A stretch of 64,000 nucleotides of DNA from Triglochin maritima (lineage: Eukaryota; Streptophyta; Magnoliopsida; Alismatales; Juncaginaceae), in contig OY821786.1 of assembly GCA_963682175.1 (NCBI GenBank), positions 24,016,501 to 24,080,500 on the forward strand. The letters are read 5' to 3'. A program made the translations under genes and the position numbers. The notes under the pieces are model-generated. The model did no database searches. It worked only from the letters and a program-made list of their open reading frames with translations, and was not told where the DNA came from. Every line of letters starts with the position of its first letter. Position 1 is the stretch's first letter. Below are positions 23,641-34,001 of this stretch, in pieces.

Positions 23641-24441
23641 AAAGTCTGCGTAAGCCTAAGGACTTCACATGACACACAAACGAGTCCTTAGCTACAGCCT
23701 TGGTTAGAGGGTCAGCTACTAGTAGACACATGTCTCAACTCAACTTCCTTTCTCGCTATAATGTCCTTCACAAAGTGGAACCTTGTCCATTTTGGCCTTC
23801 TCTTCAGGAGTCTCAGGATGCTTATCAAGGCTTAAGTGCAAACCCTTCTCAACAGGAGTGTCGATTGGTTTGCATTTGTCCATACGGTATTTCTTCAAGA
23901 TGTTGTTAATGTAAGTCTCTTGAGACAATCCCAGAAGTCTATTGCAGCTATCTCTAACAATCTTGACACCAAGGACGTAGCTAGCTTCACCCATGTCCTT
24001 CATATCAAACGTGGAGGACAACCACTCTTTAGTGGATTTCAGAAACTCTTTGTTATTGCCAGTCATGAGTATGTCATCAACATACAAGGTCAGAATGACA
24101 AATTTACCATAGGATCTCTTAACGTACACACAGTGATCTTCCTCAAGCATAGAGAACACATTCTCTGATATAGCTTGATGGAAGCGAATGTTCCACTCTC
24201 TAGACGCTTGTTTTAAGCCATATAAGGACTTATTGAGCTTGCACACTTTGCGCTCCTGTCCTTTGACTTCAAAACCTTGAGGTTGATCCATATAGATCTC
24301 CTCCTCAAGTTCTCCATTGAGAAAAGCAGTCTTTACATCCATTTGGTAAAGCTCTAAGTCCATCTGAGCTACAATAGCTAGTAGAAGGCGGATGGAGGCA
24401 AACCTAACCACGGGTGAAAAAGGTTTCCTCAAAATCCACAC
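23641..24441 (-). pseudogene. Copia reverse transcriptase (copy C), RNase H largely deleted
   Basis: The product begins at the RT start ('FSPVVRFASIRLLLAIVAQM'), then 'MDVKTAFLNGELEEEIYMDQ', 'LNKSLYGLKQASREW', the catalytic 'LTLYVDDILMTGNNKEFLKS', 'YVLGVKIV' and 'LSLDKHPETPEEKAKMDKVP'. At 23778 it jumps from this point into the tail of RNase H ('KDIIARKE' region), skipping about 0.53 kb that copy A retains (about 13290-13817). The RNase H catalytic part is therefore absent, and plus-strand synthesis would fail. A frameshift near 24410 separates RT from the preceding linker. Confidence 0.9.
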
Positions 24442-25050
24442 CTTCTCTTTGGGTGTAGCCTTTAGCTACCAGTCTAGCATTGAATCTATCAATAGATCCA
24501 TCCGCCTTCCTCTTAATCTTGAGGATCCACTTGGCCCCAATGGCCTTTCGGTTTGGCGGTAAGTCGACCAAGTCCCAGACTCGATTAACTTTCATCGACT
24601 CCAACTCTTCCTTTATAGCTTCTAACCACTCTTTAGCATTTGGACCTTCCAAAGCCTCTTTCAAGGTTTCTGGTTCTTGCTCATCGATTACTGTCATCCC
24701 AGATGATTCATAATCAATTTCTTCTTGAGCTATCATGAGGGCCTCTTCCTCTAAGCGAAACCGCCTACGAGGAATGAGCCCGCGTTTGCTTCGACGCAGA
24801 TGGATATCTGATGGCTCATCCTCCGTGAGAGCTGTCGGATCCTCAGCATTGCTGCTCCCACTAGGATCGACTGGTTGAACCTCATGCTCAACTTCCAGAT
24901 CATGATCCCGTGGAGTGGCAATGTCCTCATCTTGTTGTTCAAAGAAGTCCACTGACTCTTTGATAGCTCCAGCAAGGGTTGGAAAATAATTTTCCAAGAA
25001 TGTGGCATCCCTAGACTCCAGTTCCGTCCTTCTTTCATTCTCGTCTACCC
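24404..25050 (-). pseudogene. Copia integrase-RT linker (copy C)
   Basis: A Glu/Asp-rich linker: 'AIKESVDFFEQQDEDIATPR', then 'DIHLRRSKRGLIPRRRFRLE', then 'KEWLEAIKEELESMKVNRVW' and 'AKWILKIKRKADGSIDRFNA', which enters the RT N-terminal extension. Same segment as 14500-15060 and 17270-17818 in copies A and B. Confidence 0.85.
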
Positions 25051-25289
25051 CGATAAAAACATAACCTTTGGAGAAATCACTGTATTTTACAAAGATACAC
25101 TTTTTTCCCTCTAGGTCCTAGTTTTCCATATCGGTGACTAGTAGAATGAATGTATGTGGCACATCCCCAAGGACGCAGCAGACCAAAATCAGGCTTCCGT
25201 CCTGTCCATAACTCATATGGAGTTGAGGGAACCGATTTTGTTGGAACTCTATTGAGGATATAGGCAGCAGTCATTAGAGCATCTCCCAA
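25051..25289 (-). pseudogene. Copia integrase C-terminal part (copy C)
   Basis: '[20 protein letters not shown]' followed by '[20 protein letters not shown]' is the standard copia integrase C-terminal signature. It is out of frame with 25274-27181 because one G is missing in the run near 25287. Confidence 0.9.
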
Positions 25290-27181
25290 AACGAAATTGG
25301 TAAGCTCGCATGCGCCATCATGGATCTAACCATGTCTAGCAACGTTCTATTCCTTCTCTCGGCAACACCATTTTGCTGAGGAGTATAAGGCATAGTGAGT
25401 TGTCTAGATATCCCCTTTTCATCACATAACTCCTTGAACATTATGGAGAGATACTCACCACCTCTATCCGTTGTAAGAGTTTTTATCTTATTATCCAACT
25501 GATTCTCAACTAAGCTCATGAATTTCTTAAAACATTCTAGAGCTTCGGACTTGTGAGAAATAAGATAAATATGACCATATCTAGTGAAGTCATCAATGAA
25601 TGTGATGAAGTAACTTTGTCCATGTCTAGTACGCACGTTCAAAGGTCCACAAATATCTGAGTGAATTAGTTCTAAAGTAGAAGTAGCCCTAATGGCTTTT
25701 CCGAACGGTTTTCTAGTTGCCTTTCCAGCTAGACAAGATTCACAGGTCGACAATTCAAATTTGGAGCATTCTCCTAATACCCCCTCCTTTGCAAACCTGT
25801 TCATCCGGTCAACACCAATGTGACCTAGTCTAGCATGCCACATAACTGAATCATTATTCATGGAACTTTGGCTCATAAAGGTACTAGCGTTATGATTGAA
25901 ATCATAAATTGCGTCCAACACAATAAAACCGTCAGAAAGAAAAGCACGTCCATAATAAATGTTAGAAAGGTATAAACCCATATCATTGTTCTCAAAAACA
26001 ACTTTAAAACCATGTCTCATCAAGACAACAACAGAAATAATATTTCGCCGTATAGCTGGTGCATACAACATGTCGTGAAGTAATAGGATCCGGCCACTTC
26101 GCAAAGCCACTTTGCATGTGCCAACTCCAAGAACTTCAATGCTAGTGTTGTTTGCCATGTTTATTCGCCTCCCACTTGGAACACGACGATATTCCACGAA
26201 GGCAGAACGATCCTTTGTTACGTTGTTCGTGGCACCTGAATCCACAATCCACACAGGAGAATGATCAGTGAGCATCACAGAACTAGTCACGTTACAATTC
26301 GAGGGATTACACACAGTAATTACCTTTTGCTCAGTGCACTCACGAGCAAAATGTCCAGTCTTTCGGCAGTTAAAACAAGTCACATTAGACTTATCTTTCC
26401 CACCTCTGGATCCTCGAGGTCGTTTCTTTCCCGCTTTGTTTTCTGTTTTGCTTGCATTTGCACCCTTCTTGCCTTTAAAACCATGAGCTTTATCTCTTTT
26501 GCGCTTAAAACCTGCACTCCTCCGAGGAGCGCCAGCTTCAGCAGCAAACACTTCAGTTAGAGGGACTTTCGCAAGCATGCGGTCCTTCTCCAGCTCTAGG
26601 TGTTTTGCGGCCTGGTCAAATGTCCTGATGTCATCAGCATGGGTCAGATGGACCTTCATATGCTCCCAACTCTTCGAAGGCAATGATCTGATGAGAGCAG
26701 ACACTTGCTCCTCATCGGTCTTAGCACGACCGGCAGCGCTCAGCTCGCTAATCATGTTTGACATTGCGGTAATATGCTGCCTCATTGTGTGACCTTGGCG
26801 CATTTTATACCCATCAAACATAAGCCCAAGCTGACGGGCCCTTGTGATGGAGGTCACTCCGTACTGAAACTTCACAGCTTCCCACAAGGCCTTTGCAGTT
26901 CGAAACTTTTCGAACCGCAGTAACAGATTGTCCCTCATTGAACTTAGAATTGGGATTCGAGCAATTCGGTCTTTCTTTTTCCATGCATTATAAACATCCA
27001 TGTTTTTGCGATGTTGCGCAGTATTCCCCTCCTCGGGGGGAGACATAGATTGGTTTATGTTTTCTAACATGTCCTGATCCTCTAAGAGATACTCAATTTT
27101 ACGATGCCACAGATCGTAATTTCTTTCATTGAGTTTATCTCCTCGAGTCAGATCAGCGACAATGCTTTTGGAAGCAGCCAT
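25274..27181 (-). CDS. Copia gag-protease-integrase open frame (copy C)
   Basis: One uninterrupted 635-codon frame from ATG at 27181. Gag (residues about 1-240) has '[19 protein letters not shown]' and '[20 protein letters not shown]'. A CCHC knuckle, '[14 protein letters not shown]', follows near residue 270. Protease has '[15 protein letters not shown]' near 310. The pre-integrase segment is '[18 protein letters not shown]', with its CxxC as 'CESCLAG'. The integrase core has D, D and E in '[10 protein letters not shown]', '[11 protein letters not shown]' and '[16 protein letters not shown]'. An ATG 27 bases upstream is in frame, but '[14 protein letters not shown]' is the better family start. 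Codon integrity suggests fairly recent activity or trans-complementation. The frame is lost by a one-base deletion at the integrase C-terminus. Confidence 0.9.
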   Translation of the reverse strand: MAASKSIVADLTRGDKLNERNYDLWHRKIEYLLEDQDMLENINQSMSPPEEGNTAQHRKNMDVYNAWKKKDRIARIPILSSMRDNLLLRFEKFRTAKALWEAVKFQYGVTSITRARQLGLMFDGYKMRQGHTMRQHITAMSNMISELSAAGRAKTDEEQVSALIRSLPSKSWEHMKVHLTHADDIRTFDQAAKHLELEKDRMLAKVPLTEVFAAEAGAPRRSAGFKRKRDKAHGFKGKKGANASKTENKAGKKRPRGSRGGKDKSNVTCFNCRKTGHFARECTEQKVITVCNPSNCNVTSSVMLTDHSPVWIVDSGATNNVTKDRSAFVEYRRVPSGRRINMANNTSIEVLGVGTCKVALRSGRILLLHDMLYAPAIRRNIISVVVLMRHGFKVVFENNDMGLYLSNIYYGRAFLSDGFIVLDAIYDFNHNASTFMSQSSMNNDSVMWHARLGHIGVDRMNRFAKEGVLGECSKFELSTCESCLAGKATRKPFGKAIRATSTLELIHSDICGPLNVRTRHGQSYFITFIDDFTRYGHIYLISHKSEALECFKKFMSLVENQLDNKIKTLTTDRGGEYLSIMFKELCDEKGISRQLTMPYTPQQNGVAERRNRTLLDMVRSMMAHASLPISFWEML

Positions 27182-29494
27182 AAAGAATCTAGGACAATCA
27201 AAATACATAGCGATACATGAGTTCTAGCATAAAATATAACGAGCTACAATAATCATAAAGAATAAACCGACTTAATAGCTATAGCATTCAGACCAAAAGA
27301 AAACATAAAGCATTCAATCAAATCCTCATGCAATAGTTAATAAAGCCATTTTACTAATCTAGATATTGAGCTCCATCATGATTTAATGACCCCAAAAAAA
27401 TGTTTTAAATCATGGTAAATCAGCAAATAAAAAAATATATTTGCCGCCAGTTGCAAGGTGGTTTACACAAAACACTTCAACCTTGCAACTCCCACTAGGC
27501 ATGCGAGTTCCCAAAAAACGGTTTTAAAAAAAAACAATCAATATCACACAGATATGATTACTACATTACTTCCATATCGAGCTAATGATCCCCATTAGGG
27601 ATTTAGCCTCGTCGACGGGAACCTGCATGAGTCTTATAGCAATAATATCGCAATAATAAAAAATAAAGGAGCCCCTCGTCTCCTTAGGGCAATAAACAGT
27701 CCACAGTCCATAATTATTACAGTCCATAAATATTACACCCCATTGCGACATCTATTGCAAATGGAAATGAATGAATTAAATTACGCTCAACTCTCAATAA
27801 GGAAGTAAATAAAATCAGCATCCATTCACACCATACTTTCCATACAAGCATAACCTTTCCACACGTTAGCACAATCCGACGCATGAAAAAAATATAATAC
27901 CATAAAATGCACACCACTAATAAGGAAGTAATGTATTCGGAAATGATGCATATATGGTGCATGAAAATAGGTTGGAAAAAAAAATGTTTCCAATCTCCAC
28001 AATAATTTCTCAAAACAGAATATTTCCTTTCTCTTTCCCTAATCAACATGATCATGATAGCATGAAAATCATCCTACTTAGATTAGGAAAGAAAAATCCG
28101 AAAATATCTCAATGAGATCAACACATGTATGTGCATTTAATCATAGAGGAAATATTTCAAATGACATGCATGCCATCATTCCAAAAATCCGAAATTCCTT
28201 AAAAGAGATCAGCACATATTTGTGCATCAAAGGAAAGCATTCAAAAAAATCTTTTAAGGCAATAAAACTCCAGCCCATAATATGCTCTAAAAAATTTCAG
28301 AATTTGGCAATCTTTCCATACTCAATATAAGCATGCAATCAACAATAATTATGCTACTTGTATTGGAAAGAAAAAATTCGAAATATTGAAGAAAACAGCA
28401 AGCATATATGCGCATTTTTCAGTAAGGAAACCAATCAATCACATGCATGTTAATGCTCCAAAAACAGCCATATCCAAAAATCTTCGGATCAACAAGGCAA
28501 CACAATTATCATGCATATGCATATGGCAATAAACATCTATTCTAGATGCATGCTCATATTGAAAAATGCTAAATAAACAAGCATATACACGAAATTCCAG
28601 CAAACATGAGATCTAGTCATGCATGTACACGAATTAGAGATAACAACATTTGATCTATCCATGCAATTCGACATGCATGATGATATACAAATAACATACA
28701 AACATTATCATCTAATTCAATCATGAAAAATATCAGAGAATTACACTACTGATTATCATACAAAACATGCGCAAAAACAAAAGATCATCATGATATGGTT
28801 AACACAGATTTCATATATACATGCTCAAAGATTAGAATAAATAATATCTAACCCTAATTCGTAAAAATCAGGAAAAATAGACATCTTATTTCATGTATAC
28901 ATGTGCATGATTTAGAAGAATCAACATGGAAAATAACTTCTGATTTTATCTAATACATGCACAAAGAATAGAGGTAACAACACAGAAAAAACAGAATTCT
29001 GGTCACCTCTATGTATGTGCAATGATAGGAGAGCAACATATCATATTGGCTCGAAATAAAATCAGGAAAAATCCATCTTAAACCATGCACATATGCGCAA
29101 GAATGGAGGAGCAAAATCTAACCCTAGATTCATGCTCTAATGAACCATAACATGCGCAACATGTAGAAACTAGTCTAAACCCTAATTGCATGTTAGAAAG
29201 AAATCAGCAAACATGCACCACTTATATCTCTAAATGAATGATCATATTATTTCATTTAAAGATCAAAAACCTCTGATTTTTCATTTCCAGAATATGAAAA
29301 CGAATTTGAAAGAAAAAAAATCATGAACAATCAACATATATAACATGCGCATCATGTAAATAAGCAATGCTGATTTTCTGTTTTCTTTCTTTCTCCAAAA
29401 ACATAACCACCGAATATTTTGTTTTTATCTCAAATCAGATTATCATGAAACAAAAATTCGTCAAGCATGGTGAGTATTCGAAGGTAACCGAGAT
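27182..29494 (-). other. Copia 5' leader, AT-rich, 2.3 kb
   Basis: No coding family is seen between the PBS and the gag start. The stretch is AT-rich with many CATGCA, ATGCAT and ACATGC words and A-runs (for example near 27527). A 2.3-kb leader is long for a copia element. The weak short open frames have no domain. Confidence 0.75.
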
Positions 29495-29507
29495 GGCTCT
29501 GTTACCA
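29495..29507 (-). other. Copia primer-binding site
   Basis: TGGTAACAGAGCC on minus, one base from the 5' LTR, resembling the initiator tRNA-Met complement (TGGTATCAGAGC) with one difference. Confidence 0.8.
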
Positions 29508-29508
29508 A

Positions 29509-29893
29509 TGTAAGCAAATAGCGATTCTACAGGTTCAGGAGTACCTTTCTTGGAGAGAAACTGTGGCAGCGGAAGGAAGATCGGAGGTCACCTTACGGAA
29601 TCCTTCTCACCGGTCGGTCTTCTACTCTCTTGGAGAAGAAGCACGTGTCCATAACCCAAGAGTCTACGGATTAGCTTGGTGGATGTGGAGGGACGAATGG
29701 GAGAGAGAGGGAGAGGTAGCGGCTAGGGTTTGGTGGGGTTAGGAAACGCACACAAGAAAATAGTTCATCCAATGGGAGGCTCCCCTCCTTATATAGATGG
29801 CCCCACCAAAAACCCTAATGCGCAACCAATGAGAGTGCGCCACGTGTCAGTGCTTTGGGCAAACATCATCTTAATCCTTAGATTAATCCAATA
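29509..29893 (-). repeat. Copia 5' LTR (copy C)
   Basis: 385 bp, very similar to 21996-22380. It is followed on plus by GGTTG and the resumption of LINE-1. Confidence 0.95.
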
Positions 29894-32800
29894 GGTTGCC
29901 ATGTCAGAATTTAACGAGTGTATTGATGCACTCCAACTCCTTGAGATGCCTTCTACGGGCAGCGAGTTCACTTGGTCAAATTCTTCTGAGGGTAATGCTT
30001 GTATCGAGACATGGATTGACCGGATTCTAATCAACAATGCATGGCTCGAGATGTTCCCGAAATCCTATTACCTTGCTGGTGAGAAGGACCTAAGTGACAA
30101 CACCATGCTCATCATGAAGACGGAGGGAAACGAAAGACAAAAGAAAAACATGTTCCGCTTCGAAAACCATTGGGCTGAGCATGAGGAGTTTCAGCGTATT
30201 ATGGGACAAGCTTGGACCAAGTATGTGAGAGGCACAGCTATGTTTCGGATGGTGGGAAAGCTGCATGAAGTCAAGAAGAGGCTTATCCAGTGGAGCACCG
30301 CTAAGTTTGAGAATGTGAACCCAAAGGTGGGAGACGCCCGGGCTGCTCTTGAGGAAGCTCAGAGAAGTAGGGTAGCTAACCCACATGATGCTGCCCTTAT
30401 CATTGCTGAGAGAGAAGCAAAGGATGGCCTTGCTCGGATTCTTGCTCGGGCGGAGTACATTATTCGACAAATATCAAGAGTCGAGTGGCTAAAGGAGGGG
30501 GACCAAAGCATTAGATTTTTCCATGCGCACCTTAGAGTGAGGAGAGACACCAACCAAGTGAGACGAGTGGGTGAGGGTTCCACTTTCGTGGAGGAGGAAG
30601 GAGAGATCAGGGACGCTTTCCGACGTTTTTATGCTAACTTGTTTACTCATGAATTGCAGGTGAAACCCCTCCCCCTTCCGTCATCCTACCACAAATCCTA
30701 CCGGCGGAGGGGACAGAGCTAACACGAACTCTTGAGATGAAGGAGCTCGAAATGGTAGTGCTAAACGCAAATGTAGATAAAGCACCGGGACCGGATGTCT
30801 TTAATGCAAAGTTCTTCAAAGACACTTGGGAAATAATCAAAAGGGACATGTTTAATGCCATGAGTTCCTGTCTAGAAAGTGGAAAGGTGCTAGACAAATG
30901 GAATGCCACATCAATTACGATTATCCCTAAGAAGAAAGCACCACTTTTGGTGGAGGATTACCGACTCATTGCTTTGTACAACATGACATATAGGTTCACA
31001 TCAAAAGTGCTTGCGAATTGCTTGAAGGGGCTGCTGTCACACCTCATTGGGGAGAGTCAAAGTGCCTTCGTTAAAGGCAGGAGAATTCAGGACAATATCC
31101 TCCTTGCCCATGAATTATGCCATAACCTCCATCTAGACAAAGGAATGGGCCGAATGTGCATTAAACAAGACATCCGGAAAGCCTACAATTCCGTCTCTTG
31201 GGTCTTCCTACATGAAGTGCTGACCAGATTTGGCTTCCCCATTAATTGGAGGAGGCTTATCATGAGTTGTGTAAAAGCCTCGTTCGTGGTGACGGTCAAT
31301 GGTGCAAATTCAGCATCCTTTGTGGACAGCAACAGCTTGAGACAAGGTGACCCCTTAGCCCTCTACTTGTTTGTGCTTTGCATGGAGGTCTTGAGCGAGA
31401 TGGTGAAGAAGGAGGTCATGGTTGGACGTATCCAGCCACTATTGTGTGGAGATGTTCCTGTTTCGCACCTTCTCTTTGCTTATGACGTTCTTCTATTTGC
31501 TAAGGCAACAAAGGAAAATGCAAGAGCTATCCGATGTGTGCTTGAGGAGTTTACAACTTGCTCGGGGCTAAGCTTTAGTGCATCGAAGAGCCAAAGTTTC
31601 ATGGGAAGCGGAGCGCCACAAGGGTTCTGGATTGCGGCCCATCTTGGCATGGAGAGAAAGGAGTTCCCGGTGACCTACCTTGGGCTGCCGTTGTTCTCCG
31701 GGAGGATGGGGAGGACCCACTGTGTGTCGTTGATAAACAATGTGAAAGCAAGGCTTAGTACTTGGCAGCAGAACTTCTTGTCAATGGCTGGTCGAGTGGA
31801 GTTCTTGAGTAGTGTACTCGTCTCCCTTAGCATATATTGGACGTTCGCGTTCCAACTTCCTCGAAAAGTGTTAAAGGAGATCGAGAGCCTAATGTGTCAC
31901 TTCATCTGGGGAGGCCCAACGAAGTGGGTAGTAGTAGCCTGGAAAGACGTGTGTCTACCAAAGGAGGAAGGAGGCCTTGGTCTGAAGTGCTTGTCGGAGT
32001 GGAATGATGTAGGCCTCCTCCGCTTATTTTGGCTTGTGGTGGCGGAAGGAAATGCACTTTGGGTGAAGTGTATACGCCGAAAGTACTTGAGGTTTTGATC
32101 CATTTGGCTTGCACGACCCCCATCCACCTCCACATGGGCATGGAAAGGGATACTCCGAGTCCGAGACATTACTAGAAGGCACATCCAATATGAGGTGGGA
32201 AATGGAGAAGACATCCGATTCTTCCAATACACTTGGTGTGGTGAACCGTTTCAAAACGAAAGTTGGGGGGAGCGGCTACACTATGAATAAGGAGTGTCAT
32301 GGGACACGAAAGTGTCGTACTTCATTAGAGATGGAATGTGGAACCTCCCCCACCACGCTGCACCTTTATGGAGGAAGTCCACTAATGAATATTGAATACG
32401 AGAATTCATGGAGGCATGGACCAGCCTAAGCGAGTGGACGGAGTGGGAGAGGCACTTGGCATCAAAGAAGTATGGAGATGGGTCAAGACGCCAGGGAGAA
32501 AGGTAGCTTCGGCTGGAATGGTTTGGCACATGTATGCCATCCCAAAGCATGCCATCACGACTTGGAGAGCACTACGAGGACGTCTACTTACAAAGAGCTT
32601 GATGAACAAACGGGGAGCAACGCTACACTCGGGGTGCAGCCTATGCGAGGGAGGCGAGGAAGATATTGAGCATTTGTTTTGGGGGTGTGAATACATAAAG
32701 AAGGTGTGGGCAGAAATCTTGCATCTTTTGAAGCTCAACCACAGGGTGGCCCACTCTTTACAGGCTGAAGCTATACGTATATCACACATAGGAGGAAGCT

Positions 32801-33000
32801 GGCTTGATATTGTGGTACAGAGATGGGTCTTCCAAGGCATGATACATGAGTGCTGGCTCGAACAAAACCTAAGGATTTTCCACGGAGAAAACCAACAACC
32901 AACGCATATTGTAGTTCTCATTAAGAACATGGTTTGCTGCCTTTGGGACAAAGTAAAAAAGCTTGCAAAGAGTGACGAGGAAGAACACCGATCCTAGCTC
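29894..33000 (+). pseudogene. LINE-1 ORF2, third segment: endonuclease end, RT and zf-RVT
   Basis: The frame resumes at the copia TSD with 'MSEFNECIDALQLLEMPSTG', 'WIDRILINNAWLEMFP' and 'KDLSDNTML' (the usual SDH is SDN). RT follows: 'KAPGPDVFNAKFF', 'ITIIPKKKAPLLVEDYRLIA', 'FVKGRRIQDNILLAHELCH', 'CIKQDIRKAYNSVSW' and 'NSLRQGDPLALYLFVLCMEV'. The catalytic box reads 'FAYD' in place of FADD (31475-31486). The downstream parts are 'VTYLGLPLFSGRMGR', 'LMCHFIWGGPTKWV' and a zf-RVT block near 32520-32700, 'IPKHAITTWRALRGRLLTKS' and 'CSLCEGGEEDIEHLFWGC'. Frames break near 30670, 32097 and 32280. It is not functional. Confidence 0.9.
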
Positions 33001-33217
33001 ATGTGAACATAGTTGTTGTTGGTCCTCGTTTGTATAGTCACGAAAGCCTACAATGCCGACATAATATATTGTGTAATGAGGGTAGAGGCCGGGTATGCAT
33101 GTGGCATACGCCCGCATTCATTATGGTTCAGTTTTGTACTCAATTTTTGTAGGTTGTAAACTTTACTTAGTTTATAAAATTCGAGGATAAGCCTCCCTTT
33201 TGCTTTGAAAAAAAAAG
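33001..33217 (+). other. LINE-1 3' UTR and poly(A)
   Basis: A short 3' UTR ends TTCGAGGATAAGCCTCCC and then TTTTGCTTTG followed by A9 (33209-33217). The same terminal design (a Gly-codon-like GAGG run, then CCTTTTGCTTTG(A)n) is found at 41118, 46744, 34001 and 60022. Confidence 0.85.
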
Positions 33218-33840
33218 GAAGAGAAGGAGAGAGGGGAGGAAGATAAGGAGAGAGAAGAATGAAATGAGAAGGCAAACAAGAGAGGGAACAAGGAGAGAGA
33301 GAGAGAAGCAGAACAACAGAGAGTAAAGGAGACGGGAAGAGTGGAGAGAAGATGAGGAGAGAGCGAAGGAGACAGAGAAGGAGTTAGAGTGGAAGAGAGG
33401 AGAGATAGAGAAGGAGGACAGAGGAGGAAAACGATAGAGAGAAGAAGGAGACAAAGAGCGAGAGAGTAAGATAGAGTGAGGGTGGAGGGGAGAGAGAGAT
33501 GGAAAAGGAGAGAGAAGTAGAGGGAGATGGAAGAGGGAAGGAGGGAGAAGAAGAGTGAGACAGAGAAAGAGCAGAGATGGGATGGAGATAGAGAGAGATG
33601 TAAAAGGAGAAGGAGAGAGAGAAGGAGAAGGCAAGTGAGAGAGAGACGGAGAGACAAGAAGATAAGAGAGATGGAGAATGAAAAGGGGAAAGAGTGGGAT
33701 TCAAGTAGAGGAGAAGGAGAGAGAGTGAAGGATAACGAGAGAGAAGATAGAAGGGAGGAGAGACTCAGACAGAGGACTGAGAAGGAGGGAGAGAGAATGA
33801 GAGAATGAAAGAGAAAGAGAGGGGAGAGAGATGGAGATAG
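33218..33840 (+). repeat. Polypurine satellite, segment 1
   Basis: Nearly all A and G on plus, starting immediately after the LINE-1 poly(A). It contains the landmarks GCAGAGATGGGATGG (33571) and GCAAGTGAGAGAGAGACGG (33629) in the order seen in other monomers. The CT-strand open frames are artefacts. Confidence 0.9.
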
Positions 33841-34001
33841 ACTAGCGCGAGTCGGTGTAATATTTACTTTTCTGAATGTGAACTGCTCGCACCAGAGTAG
33901 TTCCTAGCACTTCATTGTATGCTCTTTTGGCATGTACGTTTATTGCGGCATCAATATATTTAGTGGCTCTGCCCAGACCACCCTTTTATTTTGAAAAAAA
34001 A
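33841..34001 (+). mobile_element. 5'-truncated LINE 3' end (161 bp), copy 1
   Basis: Non-GA island ACTAGCGCGAG...CCCTTTTATTTTG followed by a poly(A) run. It is almost identical to 46583-46744 and homologous to the 3' UTR of the ORF1-only LINE (59860-60022). It is a severely truncated LINE insert or a SINE that shares the LINE tail. No clear TSD. Confidence 0.85.

Larger units (their letters stand above)
21996..29893 (-). mobile_element. Ty1/copia element, 7,898 bp (copy C), minus orientation
   Basis: Two 385-bp LTRs (21996-22380 and 29509-29893) bound the element. GGTTG lies on both sides (21991-21995 and 29894-29898). PBS, PPT and gag-protease-integrase-RT order are all recognisable on minus. 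The LTR terminus that should read TG on the element strand reads TA in both LTRs, so that change predates insertion. The element carries several frameshifts and an RNase H deletion and is not autonomous. It is nested in the endonuclease of LINE-1. Confidence 0.95.
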
